Numbered from the stretch's first letter, positions 1 through 8,264 are shown. The stretch is 13,523 nucleotides of DNA from CAZPEV01 sp964585635 (GCA_964585635.1 CAZPEV010000085.1:1-13523), one strand, 5' to 3'. The notes: a model not told the origin generated them from the sequence alone. A program made the numbers and translations.

Positions 1-1
1 G

Positions 2-1054
2 GTCTTCCGCGACCGCATCATGTTGCGCGTCATCTTTGTCATGCCGATCATCCAGTTGCTGGTGTTGGGATACGCGGTCGACACCGACGTCAAAAACATT
101 TACACCGCCGTGTACGATTATGACCGCAGCCGGCTTTCGCGCGAATTCGCCCGTTCCCTTTCGGCCGGCGGTTATTTCGTCACCGACTGCCCCGACATCC
201 CCCTGCTCGAGTTGGACCGGGGCTTCACCGAAAACCGTTATAACACCGCCCTGGTCATTCCCCGGGATTTCTCCCGGAAACTCGAGCAGCGCCGGCCTTC
301 CGAGGTGGCCCTGATCGTCGATGGCGCCAACGCCAACTCCGCCGGCAACGCCATCGGCTACGCCAGCCTGATCGCCGAGCAGTTCAGCGGCCGCGCCACC
401 GGCCTGTCGCAACCGATCACCATCCGCCAGAAACTGCTCTACAATCCGGAGGCGGAATCGGTCTATTTCATGGTGCCGGGGATCGTGGCCGTGCTTTTGA
501 CCATGATCACGGTGATGCTGACCTCGATGGCCATCGTGCGCGAGCGGGAAATGGGCACGCTCGAGCAATTGATGGTCACGCCGATCACCACCCCGGCCTT
601 TATCCTCGGCAAAACCATCCCCTTTGCCATCCTCGGCTTTGTGGAAATGTCGCTGGCGTTGGCGATGGGGATTATCTGGTTTCATATTCCGTTCGCCGGG
701 TCCTGGGCCCTTCTCTACGGCCTTTCGCTCGTTTTTCTTTTCACCACCTTGGGGATGGGGATGCTCATCTCCACCGTCAGCGGCACCCAGCAGCAGGCCA
801 TGTTTTTCGCCTGGTTCTTCTCGATCTTCGCCATCATGACCTCCGGCTTCTTTGCCCCCGTCGAGAACATGCCCCCGGTCGTGCAGTATATCACCTATCT
901 GAATCCGCTGCGGTACTTCGTGCGCATCGTCCGCGGAATCATGATGAAAGGCTCCGGGGTCGAGGCCCTGTATCGCGAAATCATTTCCCTGGTCGCCTTC
1001 AGCGCCGTCGTTTTCACCGGCGCCTGGCTGCGGTTTTCCAAGCGGCACAAATAG
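2..1054 (+). CDS. ABC-2 type transporter permease, 5' partial
   Basis: This is an inner-membrane subunit of an ABC exporter of the YhhJ/YbhR/YbhS type. The open frame runs in from before the window: codons from base 2 read VFRDRI ahead of the first ATG at 20, and they match the RDxxML lead-in of this family, so that ATG is probably internal. Visible in order (counted from the ATG at 20) are the end of TM1 (MPIIQLLVLGYAV), a periplasmic domain of about 120 residues, then roughly five TM helices from residue 150. The loop signature REREMGTLEQLMVTPI follows the second helix. SGFFAPVENMPPVVQYITYLNPLRYF near the C terminus is also typical, and the protein ends normally in RFSKRHK. Its ATPase and membrane-fusion partners would lie upstream, outside the window. 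The substrate cannot be told. The family call is firm. Confidence 0.92.
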   Translation, partial: VFRDRIMLRVIFVMPIIQLLVLGYAVDTDVKNIYTAVYDYDRSRLSREFARSLSAGGYFVTDCPDIPLLELDRGFTENRYNTALVIPRDFSRKLEQRRPSEVALIVDGANANSAGNAIGYASLIAEQFSGRATGLSQPITIRQKLLYNPEAESVYFMVPGIVAVLLTMITVMLTSMAIVREREMGTLEQLMVTPITTPAFILGKTIPFAILGFVEMSLALAMGIIWFHIPFAGSWALLYGLSLVFLFTTLGMGMLISTVSGTQQQAMFFAWFFSIFAIMTSGFFAPVENMPPVVQYITYLNPLRYFVRIVRGIMMKGSGVEALYREIISLVAFSAVVFTGAWLRFSKRHK

Positions 1055-1062
1055 ATCGGCCG

Positions 1063-1087
1063 CAGGCGGTGCAATACCGCTTGCCTG
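1063..1087 (+). terminator. possible hairpin after the ABC permease
   Basis: A GCGGT/ACCGC stem (1066-1070 with 1076-1080, 5-base loop) starts 12 bases after the permease stop. It can be extended by CAGG/CCTG with a bulge. There is no T-tract, and the hairpin overlaps the -35 box proposed for nfo. Termination function is therefore doubtful. Confidence 0.2.
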
Positions 1088-1108
1088 AGATTGTATTTGC
1101 GCTATATT
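1081..1108 (+). promoter_or_regulatory. candidate sigma70-type promoter of nfo
   Basis: TTGCCT (1081-1086) and TATATT (1103-1108) are separated by 16 bases. They lie just before the Shine-Dalgarno site AAAGGAG (1119-1125) and the nfo ATG at 1135, giving a leader of about 20 bases. The box match is 4/6 and 5/6. It would allow nfo and the GTPase gene to be transcribed independently of the ABC transporter. This is pattern matching only. Confidence 0.4.
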
Positions 1109-1134
1109 CCCCCGTAGCAAAGGAGTCTCTGGGT

Positions 1135-1995
1135 ATGCTGCTCGGTGCGCATGTTTCGATTTCGGGCGGGGTGCAAAACGCTCCCCGCAACGGCCGCGAA
1201 GCGACCTGCGACGTGGTGCAGATTTTCACCAAGTCGTCCAACCAATGGCGGGCCAAGCCGCTGGTCGCCGATGATGCCGCGCAGCTTCGGGCGGCGCAGA
1301 AGGAGACCGGCGTGACGGTGGTCTGCGCTCACGACAGCTACCTGGTCAATCTGGCCTCGCCCGACCCGGCCCTCCATCAGAAATCGCATGAGGCCTTCTT
1401 CGAGGAAATGCAGCGTTGCGATTTTCTGGGCATCGCCAACCTTGTCATGCATCCCGGCTCGCACGTCGGCTCCGGGGAAGCGCCCGGCCTGAAACGGATC
1501 GCCCAATCATTCAACCGGATGTTTGACGCCGACCCCAGCGGGCGGGTGACGATCTGCCTCGAAACCACCGCCGGCCAGGGTACCAATCTGGGATACACCT
1601 TTGAACAACTCGCCGAAATCATCGAGCTGGTCGATAACCGGGACCGCCTAGGCGTCTGTCTCGATACCTGCCATCTGTTTGCCGCCGGGTACCCCTTTGG
1701 CAGCGAGGCCGAGTACAAGGCGACGATGAAATTGTTCGATGACATCCTGAGCCTGAAGCGGCTGCGGATCATCCATGTCAACGACTCCAAGAAGGCCTTC
1801 GGCAGCAAAGTGGACCGGCATGAACATATCGGCCAGGGGGAGATCGGCCTCGAGCCGTTCGGCTTCTTCCTCAACGACCGCCGCCTGGCGAAGACCCCCA
1901 AGATCCTGGAGACGCCCAAAGAATCAGCGGCGGAGGATATCGCCAACCTGAAGGTGTTGCGCTCGCTGATCACGACCGCCAAGGGGCCGAAATGA
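1135..1995 (+). CDS. nfo: Endonuclease IV (AP endonuclease, Nfo)
   Basis: This cytoplasmic base-excision-repair enzyme cleaves 5' to abasic sites using a trinuclear zinc centre in a TIM barrel. All family blocks are visible: LGAHVSISGG at the N terminus, HDSYLVNLASP, VMHPGSHVG, CLETTAGQGTNLGYTFEQL, GVCLDTCHLFAAGYPF, HVNDSKKAFGSKVDRHEHIG and PKILETPK. These include the His, Glu and Asp residues expected to bind zinc. The 286-aa length is normal. An upstream in-frame ATG at 1069 would add 22 unrelated residues; the ATG at 1135 is preferred because AAAGGAG lies 9 bases before it and the protein then begins with the usual MLLGAHVS. The stop overlaps the next ATG (ATGA, 1992-1995), which implies translational coupling to the GTPase. 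Confidence 0.96.
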   Translation: MLLGAHVSISGGVQNAPRNGREATCDVVQIFTKSSNQWRAKPLVADDAAQLRAAQKETGVTVVCAHDSYLVNLASPDPALHQKSHEAFFEEMQRCDFLGIANLVMHPGSHVGSGEAPGLKRIAQSFNRMFDADPSGRVTICLETTAGQGTNLGYTFEQLAEIIELVDNRDRLGVCLDTCHLFAAGYPFGSEAEYKATMKLFDDILSLKRLRIIHVNDSKKAFGSKVDRHEHIGQGEIGLEPFGFFLNDRRLAKTPKILETPKESAAEDIANLKVLRSLITTAKGPK

Positions 1996-3050
1996 GAATC
2001 GGAATTATCGGGCCGCCGCAATCGGGCAAGACGACCATCTTCAACGCCGCCGCCGGACGGACGGAAACGGTCGGCGACTACAGCAAGGCCTCGCATCGGG
2101 CGGTGGTAAAAGTTCCCGACGCCCGCCTGGATCATATCTGCCGAACGATTCATCCCAAAAAAATAACCTACGCCGAGATCGAATATATCGATTCCTGCGC
2201 CATCTCGGGACGGGCGAAGGAGGGCGACACCGCCGCCGTCGAGATGCCCGATGATCTCCGCTACGCCGAGACCCTGATGATCGTGGTCGATTGCTTCTCG
2301 CCCGACGCGGCGCCGGAAAAACAACTGGCGCTGGTTACCGAGGAGATGCTCCTGGCGGACCAGATCGTCGTCGAACGCAACCTGGACAAGCGGGAGCGGA
2401 CCGCCAAGCTGACCGGTGACCAGGAGATGATGCGCGAGGCGGAACTCCTTAAGAAATGCCTGGCCCATCTGGAGCAGGCCCGTCCGCTGGCGCTGGCCGA
2501 CCTCGATGACGGTGAGCAGAAGCTCCTCAAGAATTACGCCTTCCTCTCCCTTAAGCCGGTCCTGATCGTCCTCAACATCGCCGAGGGAGACCTTGGCCGG
2601 GAACAAGCCTGGCTGGATCGGTTTTCAGCGGGGACGATCCCCGGGGCGCGCGAGGTCATCGCCGTCTGCGGCAAGATCGAGATGGAACTGGCGGCCCTGA
2701 GCGACGACGATCGGAGCATCTTTCTCGAGGAGCTGGGCATCGAGCATCCGGCCATGGAGCGGCTGATTCAAAAATCGTACGCCCTGTTGGGTTTGATATC
2801 GTTCTTCACCTGCGGCGAACCCGAGGGGCGGGCCTGGACGATAAAGAAGGGAACCAACGCCCGCAAGGCCGCCGGCGTCGTCCACTCCGACATGGAACGG
2901 GGCTTCATCCGGGCCGAGGTGACAGCCTTCGACGACTTTAAAACGATGGGATCGGTGCAGGCCGTCAAGGAGGGGGGGCGGCTGCGGGTGGAGGGGAAAG
3001 ATTATATCGTCGCCGACGGCGATATATTTCTGTTTCGATTCAATATATAG
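1992..3050 (+). CDS. YchF/Obg-family P-loop protein, divergent
   Basis: A 352-aa cytoplasmic P-loop NTPase of the YchF branch of Obg proteins, translationally coupled to nfo. Residues 7-14 form the P-loop (GPPQSGKT). Residues 195-198 (NIAE) are the NxxE form of G4 that marks YchF, whose members can prefer ATP to GTP. Residues about 110-180 are charged and helical like the YchF coiled-coil insert. Residues 265-352 match the YchF C-terminal domain (DUF933/TGS-like), with RAWTIKKGTNARKAAGVVHSD, RGFIRAEV and LRVEGKDYIVADGDIFLFRF. The oddity is the G3 region: where YchF has DxAG, this protein has DSCA (67-70), so the glycine that contacts the gamma-phosphate is missing. It may be a lineage-specific paralogue rather than the canonical YchF, and its exact function is unknown. 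Confidence 0.88.
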   Translation: MRIGIIGPPQSGKTTIFNAAAGRTETVGDYSKASHRAVVKVPDARLDHICRTIHPKKITYAEIEYIDSCAISGRAKEGDTAAVEMPDDLRYAETLMIVVDCFSPDAAPEKQLALVTEEMLLADQIVVERNLDKRERTAKLTGDQEMMREAELLKKCLAHLEQARPLALADLDDGEQKLLKNYAFLSLKPVLIVLNIAEGDLGREQAWLDRFSAGTIPGAREVIAVCGKIEMELAALSDDDRSIFLEELGIEHPAMERLIQKSYALLGLISFFTCGEPEGRAWTIKKGTNARKAAGVVHSDMERGFIRAEVTAFDDFKTMGSVQAVKEGGRLRVEGKDYIVADGDIFLFRFNI

Positions 3051-3116
3051 CATGTATCGGCCGCCTGGCGACGCCCAAAAAGCCCTTGCTTCCGCCGCTG
3101 AATTGATATAGCATGT
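3045..3116. repeat. short direct repeat ATATAGCATGT x2
   Basis: The 11-mer ATATAGCATGT occurs at 3045-3055, spanning the stop of the GTPase gene, and again at 3106-3116, 61 bases later. No other structure is associated with it. It may be chance or the trace of a small duplication. Confidence 0.35.
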
Positions 3117-3194
3117 CCCCAACAACGGGCCGACACCCTTTGTGCCCGGCCCCATTGCGAACCACCACTACTGGAAAATGGGGGACCAAATACC

Positions 3195-3650
3195 ATGGGA
3201 ATGATCAAAGAATTCCGTGATTTTGCGATGCGGGGGAACGTGGTCGATATGGCCGTCGGTATCATCATCGGCGCCGCCTTCGGAACGATCGTCACTTCGC
3301 TGGTATCGGATATCATCATGCCGCCGATCGGCCTGCTTCTGGGGAACGTCGATTTCTCCAATCTCTTCGCGGTGATCAAGGAAGGCGTCCAGGTCGGCCC
3401 CTACGCCTCGCTGGCCGATGCCGCCAAGGCCGGCGCCGTGACCATCAACTACGGCATGTTCATCAACCGCATCATCAGCTTCCTGATCGTCGCCTTCGCC
3501 ATCTTCATGCTTATTCGTGGGATGAACAAGCTCAAACGCGCCGAAGCTCCCGCGCCGGTCGAGGTGACCACCAAAGAATGCGATTATTGTTTCACGGCCA
3601 TTCCGCTTAAGGCCAAGCGCTGCCCGCACTGCACCTCGCCCTTAGCATAA
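3195..3650 (+). CDS. mscL: Large-conductance mechanosensitive channel MscL with C-terminal zinc ribbon
   Basis: MscL is a homopentameric inner-membrane channel that opens under membrane tension and releases solutes during hypo-osmotic shock. Residues 4-15 (IKEFRDFAMRGN) are the conserved N-terminal amphipathic helix. TM1 covers about 16-45 with VVDMAVGIIIGAAFG and ends in DIIMPPIGLLLG. A periplasmic loop follows, then TM2 at about 91-110 (RIISFLIVAFAIFMLI). The usual acidic cytoplasmic helix is replaced after a Pro/Ala linker by a zinc-ribbon knuckle, C129-x2-C132-x10-C143-x2-C146. The ATG at 3195 is chosen because MGMIKEF aligns with the E. coli N terminus and a G-rich stretch (3180-3184) lies 10 bases upstream. 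The gene stands alone, 144 bases after the GTPase gene. Confidence 0.95.
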   Translation: MGMIKEFRDFAMRGNVVDMAVGIIIGAAFGTIVTSLVSDIIMPPIGLLLGNVDFSNLFAVIKEGVQVGPYASLADAAKAGAVTINYGMFINRIISFLIVAFAIFMLIRGMNKLKRAEAPAPVEVTTKECDYCFTAIPLKAKRCPHCTSPLA

Positions 3651-3677
3651 GACGCAGGCACGTATAATCATTGACAG

Positions 3678-3698
3678 CCCGACCGCGCCGCGGTCGGG
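3678..3698. terminator. GC-rich hairpin between convergent genes
   Basis: CCCGACCGC (3678-3686) and GCGGTCGGG (3690-3698) form a perfect 9-bp stem with a 3-base loop, 28 bases after the mscL stop. It lies in the convergent gap before the minus-strand glycosyltransferase gene. Only two Ts follow it on the + strand, so it is not a textbook intrinsic terminator, but stem strength and position suggest a 3'-end element for mscL. Confidence 0.5.
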
Positions 3699-3804
3699 TT
3701 GGGCCGCGCTTTAGCGCCAACGTCCTGCGGATAGGGCTGGTCTTTAGCTGTTCCCCGTCGTCAGCGCCAAGCCGAGCGGCGGCGAAGCCGCGCCAACTCC
3801 AGGG

Positions 3805-5373
3805 CTAAGCGGGTTTCTTCACGATGATGAAATAGTCGTCCCGGTAGACCGTTTTCCAGCGTTGGAGCAGAACCTTGAAAAGGGGAATATCAACATCGGC
3901 CCCGCTGATAACCGCGGCGGTGATGCCATACTTGCCGGCAATCTGCGCGATCGTGTCATAGTCACTGCTTGCCATGGCGGTTTCATAATCGGCATTCAAA
4001 TCGGCGGCAATACGGGAATTCAGTTGAAAATACTCCATCGTCTTATATGCCCCCAGCGAATGGACCGGGATCCAGGGGCCTAAATAATCAAGGTAGGTCC
4101 GCTTGGTGCAGAAGACATATCGATTCTTGGCCAAATATTTGTCGGCATTGTCCCACAATTGCCGCCCCACCTCCTGATATCCTGAATACAAGGGAGCCTC
4201 GTACTGGAAATTCGGTACCGTGGCCGTGTAATAAAACACCAACGAATAGGCCACTATCAGACCCAGCGGCGCCTGCCAGACCAGGGGCTTTATCCGGCTC
4301 GTCCGCAGGGCCCCAATCAGGGACGCCACCAGAAAAAGAGAGAAGAACAGATGAATCCGGATGGCGTACTGACCGCTGAAGTGATAGAAGGTGAGAAGAT
4401 AAGCCGCCAGCGAAAGGGGAACGTACCAGTACACGCGCCGGGTCCGGATCATCAGCATCACCGCCGTCAGCAGTATGATGAGATGAATCGCCGAGGGTAT
4501 GCCGAAAGCGACATGCGCCGGAGTGATAAACTCTGTCATCAAGTCGGCGGCCCATTCACCTCCCGGAACCCCCCGCCAGAAGGCAAAGGCGGATGATCCC
4601 CACAGGTGCCACGAAAAGATAATGCCGGCCTGAATGAAAAAGGGGATAATCGTGATCAAAAAAGTCGCGGCCATGATCAGGAAGTGTTTATATCTTTTCC
4701 TGTTCAAAAGCTCATAGAGAAATGTCAGTCCCAGCAGGAAGATATACACGGGCGATATAAGAAGGGCAAACCCCCAGAGAAGGCCTATAAGAACCGACCG
4801 CTTGGCATTGATCTGGGGCTTGAGATAAAGCCACAGGCCGCCCAGATAAAACGGCACGGAGAAGTAAAAGGAATTCGCCAGAAGGATGTTCAGGCTGCCC
4901 ATGAATGGGACAATAAACGGAATCATCAGGCAGGTCAGAAAGGCCGTCGATCGGTCAAAGGCCGTCCGCAGTGTGATATAAGATAACAGGACCAGCAGGG
5001 TGACCTGTAAAATGATCATCACCACCAAGGCCGTGTCGATCGCCAATCCCGTCTGTCTCAGACCGGCCAGGACCAGGTAGAAATAGGGCGGGTGAAACGT
5101 GTCGAAGCCCGTGACCGGGTCCGCAAAGATATCGCCCTGTGAAATTTGGAGGACCTTGGCCTTGGCGTACTTGAGGTCCGGCGTCGTCAGATGCAGCGGA
5201 CGGCCAAAATAGAATACCGGGCCAAGGATAGCCAGCACCAGCAGCGCCAGCAGAATCTCCCGTATATGTTCCTTCAGCCTCGTGATGATGACAGCCATAT
5301 GCCGCGCCGATTCAGGGAAATCATGCCGGTATGATATGTCGGCAGGCTCCGGTCTGGCAACATGTTTTGTCAT
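3805..5373 (-). CDS. GT-C type membrane glycosyltransferase (paralogue A)
   Basis: A 522-aa polytopic membrane protein with about ten TM helices and a C-terminal soluble domain of about 137 residues. The first extracytoplasmic loop carries TPDLKYAKAK (62-71, D66), then ADPVTG and FHPP. This corresponds to the DExRYA...KPP loop of ArnT/PMT-like (GT39/GT83) enzymes, which transfer a sugar from a polyprenyl-phosphate donor on the outer face of the inner membrane. The exact family, donor and acceptor are not known. It is homologous along its length to the gene at 11951-13466, for example LISPVYxFLLGLTFLYEL. It lies 47 bases downstream of, and probably in an operon with, the secreted-protein gene at 5421-7979. 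Start choice: the frame is open to 5622 but that would overlap the upstream gene. The ATG at 5373 avoids overlap, while the ATG at 5298 gives an N terminus matching the paralogue. Neither has a clear Shine-Dalgarno site. Confidence 0.8.
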   Translation of the reverse strand: MTKHVARPEPADISYRHDFPESARHMAVIITRLKEHIREILLALLVLAILGPVFYFGRPLHLTTPDLKYAKAKVLQISQGDIFADPVTGFDTFHPPYFYLVLAGLRQTGLAIDTALVVMIILQVTLLVLLSYITLRTAFDRSTAFLTCLMIPFIVPFMGSLNILLANSFYFSVPFYLGGLWLYLKPQINAKRSVLIGLLWGFALLISPVYIFLLGLTFLYELLNRKRYKHFLIMAATFLITIIPFFIQAGIIFSWHLWGSSAFAFWRGVPGGEWAADLMTEFITPAHVAFGIPSAIHLIILLTAVMLMIRTRRVYWYVPLSLAAYLLTFYHFSGQYAIRIHLFFSLFLVASLIGALRTSRIKPLVWQAPLGLIVAYSLVFYYTATVPNFQYEAPLYSGYQEVGRQLWDNADKYLAKNRYVFCTKRTYLDYLGPWIPVHSLGAYKTMEYFQLNSRIAADLNADYETAMASSDYDTIAQIAGKYGITAAVISGADVDIPLFKVLLQRWKTVYRDDYFIIVKKPA

Positions 5374-5420
5374 GCGACGGGTCAATGCCCCATCGACAGG
5401 CCTTCCCGCCCGTCCGGTGC

Positions 5421-7979
5421 TTACCTGATAATCACCACTTTGCCTAGTTGGTCCCCCGTATCGGATCGAACATGCCAGATATAGACCCCGGTTGCGATCA
5501 CGGCCCCGTTGCGATTGAGAACATCCCAGGTCTCGTGCTGCGAGGTCTGATCGCCCGCCGGCAGGTGATGCTCGATCTCCCTGACCAGGTCGCCGCTGAG
5601 GGTGTAGATTCGAATGGTGCAATCATGCGGCAGATTGGCGAAATGAATCAGGCGCGCGCTCTCCACCGCCTGCTCCCGGTCGCGATTCTCAAACCGTCGC
5701 TCGGCATACCCCCCGTCGACCCGATACGGATTGGGATAGACGATCACCCCCAAATTCTCTTGCTCCACCATCTCCGACGACGGCAGGGCATAGGCCGTGA
5801 CGGCATTGAGCGACGGCGATGATTCCATTCCGTCCTTGTCGATCTTGCGGGAGCCGAAATCGACGGCCGTTACCGCGACCTGGTACGGCAGCGCCGGTTG
5901 CAGGTTGGCGACGACATAGGCGTATTCATAGAAGCGGGGATATCCCTCCTCGGTCGTGTCGGCCGGATCGGTCGGCGAGGCGTCGGGGAACACCCTATGA
6001 ATCCCGGCCGGGTCGGCCAGGTCCGATTGGTTCCAATCGTACGGCCGGAAATAGAGCCATCGTCCCTGCCGATCGACCAGGAAGCGCGCTTCGCTGTTGT
6101 AGACGGTCGGATCGAAATCCGCTCCGCAGAGCGTCTTCAGGCTGTCGCGGGTCATCGGCATTCCGGCCGGCCGCCAAACCAGGTACATGTCATCATACTG
6201 ATAGGCCAAATAATCATCGCGGTCATAGGCGGCCAGCAATACAAAATTTCCCGGATCTCCTCCCTGGGAGTAGTACACCCGGTATCCCTCGAAATCCTTT
6301 ATGCCGGCGAAGGCATCGACCGCGTTTTCCACCTCCCGGCCGTTCCAGCGCAGCGTGATCCGGCCATAGTCGCAACTGACCCTCAGCGTCGGCGGCAGGG
6401 GAGGCGCCGCAGCGCGGAAATCGGGCGTTCCATCCCCCCGATAATAGAGCTTGAGACAATGCGGCCGCAGGGTGTCGGGCGGCGGGTTTCCCTCCGGGTA
6501 GAAGACGGCCGAATCGATCGTCGGGCAGCGCCAGACATACCGCCCCGAGTCACCATCACCATCGGTGTCGTAGCCGGGGTTGTCGTACACCCAGTCGGCC
6601 CAGCGGGTGTTGGCGGCCAGATCGGTGAAGTCGAGCTTGTCATTATAGACCGATGGCTGCAGCGGGTCAAAAAAGTCCCGATAGTCGTTGGGGCCGACAT
6701 GAAAATTCTCACCGCCCACGTACGCGAAGGTCAGGGGCACACTGTCGCCCGGAGCCAGGTCGAACGGTCCAAACGACAGCAGGTAACGGACGTCAAAGCC
6801 GTTGGCGAAGTCAGCGGCGATCGAGTCGCGCGGCGGCGGCAGAAATCCCTCCGCCTCATGGGACACGGCGGTAAAAAGCTGGTCGTAGTCGAATTCCGGG
6901 TGACGCATGATGTAATATTTGTTCTTATCTCCGGTCGGCGTCCCCAGGTGCGCACCGAATGGCCGGAAAGGATCATCCTCATCCCCGGCCATCCGGGGGC
7001 CGAAATCATAGGCCGCGATGGAATTCGAAACCCACCAGTTGAAATTGACCGCCATATGGGGGCCGGGCAGCATGAGCAAGCGGACGCCGGTGACGCCGGT
7101 CGGCGAGGCAAAGGTCCAGTGGCCATCATTGCTCGGGTCGCCGTCGTTGTCGGCTATCCAGGCGACGTTGATCGTGTCCTCGCCAGGCCCGTACCCCGGC
7201 GGCATCGCCACCGTCCGTCGGAAGCCGCAGATGTCGTCCTGGGGTCCTTCGGCTTTATTCGATTTATGGTAAACATCTCCATCAACGTACAAGCCGAGAC
7301 AAAGCCCGCTGATCGGGCGGTCCCAGATGTTGATAATCCGGCAGTCGAACAGGACAAAATCCTCGGTATAGGTATAGCTCCAGGCGTAACTGCTTTGCTG
7401 GATCTCGACGCCGAGGGGGATATGAGATCGATAATCGGTTGGATCAGTGCCGGTCAACTTCGGTTCGGTAAAGGTATCGGTGAACGTACAGATGAAATCC
7501 TGCTCGGAAACGGCTCCGGGGTCATATTCCGGCGTCGAGCGCAAAGACGAGCGGGCGATGATATTCCCCGCCTCGCCGGCATCCGGATATAATTCCCTAA
7601 CTGTGAACCACCCGTCCTCACCGACCGACACCAGCGTGTCGTCGCCGATCACGCCACCGATCCAGATCGCCCCGGCAAACAGGTACCTCAGGCCGGAATA
7701 AATCGGATACTCGGCCCCAAGAATTTCTTCGCCATTGACGACCGGCGTCGTGATGTATCCGGACCCGAACGTCCCAAAATTGGTTATAGTCAGAGCCAGC
7801 CGGCCGATATTGTGCACGTCGAACTGCGTGTTCGGCCTGCCGGCCGTCGGCTTCTGTCGCATGCTTTCCGCCGTTGCCCCGAGATTGTCAAATGACGCCC
7901 TGGCTAGGAGCTTTCCGGGAGACAGGAGGCTTCCCGTGGCAATGAATAGAAAAATCGCCCAACGAATTGTGCGCCCCAT
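5421..7979 (-). CDS. Large secreted protein with FnIII-like region and FlgD/T9SS-like C-terminal domain
   Basis: An 852-aa exported protein. Residues 1-28 are a signal peptide: a basic start (MGRTIR), a hydrophobic core and an LARA cleavage site. Residues about 30-520 are rich in Gly, Asp and aromatic residues, with acidic stretches such as DNDGDPSNDGH (278-287) and DTDGDGDSG (471-479) that look like Ca-binding loops. Residues about 528-710 resemble a fibronectin type III fold (GYRVYYSQ; PYQVAVTAVDFGS). Residues 744-852 begin VIVYPNPYRV and continue with IRIYTLSGDLVREI, WDVLNRNG and TGVYIWHV. This is the FlgD-Ig/T9SS type-A-like C-terminal domain common in FCB-group surface proteins, so outer-membrane export or surface attachment is inferred. 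GAGGGGAG lies 6 bases before the ATG, supporting the start. The gene is followed closely by GT-C paralogue A. The specific function is not recognised. Confidence 0.82.
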   Translation of the reverse strand: MGRTIRWAIFLFIATGSLLSPGKLLARASFDNLGATAESMRQKPTAGRPNTQFDVHNIGRLALTITNFGTFGSGYITTPVVNGEEILGAEYPIYSGLRYLFAGAIWIGGVIGDDTLVSVGEDGWFTVRELYPDAGEAGNIIARSSLRSTPEYDPGAVSEQDFICTFTDTFTEPKLTGTDPTDYRSHIPLGVEIQQSSYAWSYTYTEDFVLFDCRIINIWDRPISGLCLGLYVDGDVYHKSNKAEGPQDDICGFRRTVAMPPGYGPGEDTINVAWIADNDGDPSNDGHWTFASPTGVTGVRLLMLPGPHMAVNFNWWVSNSIAAYDFGPRMAGDEDDPFRPFGAHLGTPTGDKNKYYIMRHPEFDYDQLFTAVSHEAEGFLPPPRDSIAADFANGFDVRYLLSFGPFDLAPGDSVPLTFAYVGGENFHVGPNDYRDFFDPLQPSVYNDKLDFTDLAANTRWADWVYDNPGYDTDGDGDSGRYVWRCPTIDSAVFYPEGNPPPDTLRPHCLKLYYRGDGTPDFRAAAPPLPPTLRVSCDYGRITLRWNGREVENAVDAFAGIKDFEGYRVYYSQGGDPGNFVLLAAYDRDDYLAYQYDDMYLVWRPAGMPMTRDSLKTLCGADFDPTVYNSEARFLVDRQGRWLYFRPYDWNQSDLADPAGIHRVFPDASPTDPADTTEEGYPRFYEYAYVVANLQPALPYQVAVTAVDFGSRKIDKDGMESSPSLNAVTAYALPSSEMVEQENLGVIVYPNPYRVDGGYAERRFENRDREQAVESARLIHFANLPHDCTIRIYTLSGDLVREIEHHLPAGDQTSQHETWDVLNRNGAVIATGVYIWHVRSDTGDQLGKVVIIR

Positions 7980-8054
7980 ATTCCACTCCCCTCACCACCG
8001 GCCTGCGCCGGCAAACGGAACCAACCTTTATGTATGAGACGATTGCCGCCCTAC

Positions 8055-8082
8055 AATATAAAAAGAAATAGTGTGGGCGCAA
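8055..8082 (-). promoter_or_regulatory. weak candidate promoter for the secreted-protein/GT-C unit
   Basis: On the minus strand TTGCGC (8082-8077) and TATATT (8060-8055) are 16 bases apart. They lie about 75 bases upstream of the ATG at 7979 in an AT-rich patch. The -10 matches well and the -35 poorly. It is the best candidate seen for the minus-strand operon. Confidence 0.3.
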
Positions 8083-8091
8083 ATACCCATT

Positions 8092-8129
8092 TTATGCCCC
8101 GGGATCATCGCAAGCGTGCCCCGGCATAA
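8092..8129. repeat. inverted repeat TTATGCC/GGCATAA
   Basis: TTATGCC (8092-8098) and GGCATAA (8123-8129) form a perfect 7-bp inverted repeat. Inside it GGG (8101-8103) can pair with CCC, and AT-rich bases flank both sides. It lies between two divergent transcription units, just upstream of the proposed minus-strand -35 box. It could be an operator or a transcribed hairpin; the sequence alone cannot decide. Confidence 0.35.
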
Positions 8130-8224
8130 GAAATCTGGGCCATCGCCGAAAAACCATGCGCCGCCTAAGGGTATGACCTGATGGGGAGCTAGGCCTCGGA
8201 TGATTATTCCCCGACAGCAATCGC

Positions 8225-8253
8225 TTGACATATCGGCTCCGGAAATATAGATT
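8225..8253 (+). promoter_or_regulatory. strong sigma70-like promoter
   Basis: A perfect TTGACA (8225-8230) is followed after 17 bases by TAGATT (8248-8253; 4/6). Transcription would begin near 8260, five bases before the tRNA-like element at 8265 and about 240 bases before the coiled-coil protein gene at 8502. The rest of the gap 7980-8501 holds no supportable protein gene. Confidence 0.6.
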
Positions 8254-8264
8254 ACGGTGTGGGA

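Noticed and set aside
1377..2606. 409-codon open frame on the - strand opposite nfo and the GTPase gene
   Set aside because: Both + strand proteins are well recognised over their full length, so this frame is their shadow.
3779..3791. GCGGC/GCCGC hairpin as terminator of GT-C paralogue A
   Set aside because: It has a five-pair stem with a three-base loop and no T-run on the minus strand, and is common by chance in GC-rich DNA.
5374..5622. N-terminal extension of GT-C paralogue A
   Set aside because: It would overlap about 200 bases of the upstream gene on the same strand and reads as low-quality Arg/Gly-rich sequence absent from the paralogue.
5898..7592. 564-codon open frame on the + strand opposite the secreted-protein gene
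   Set aside because: The minus-strand frame has a signal peptide, Shine-Dalgarno site and recognisable C-terminal domain. The + frame is rich in Arg, Ile and Val repeats typical of antisense of GC-rich codons, and has no domain.
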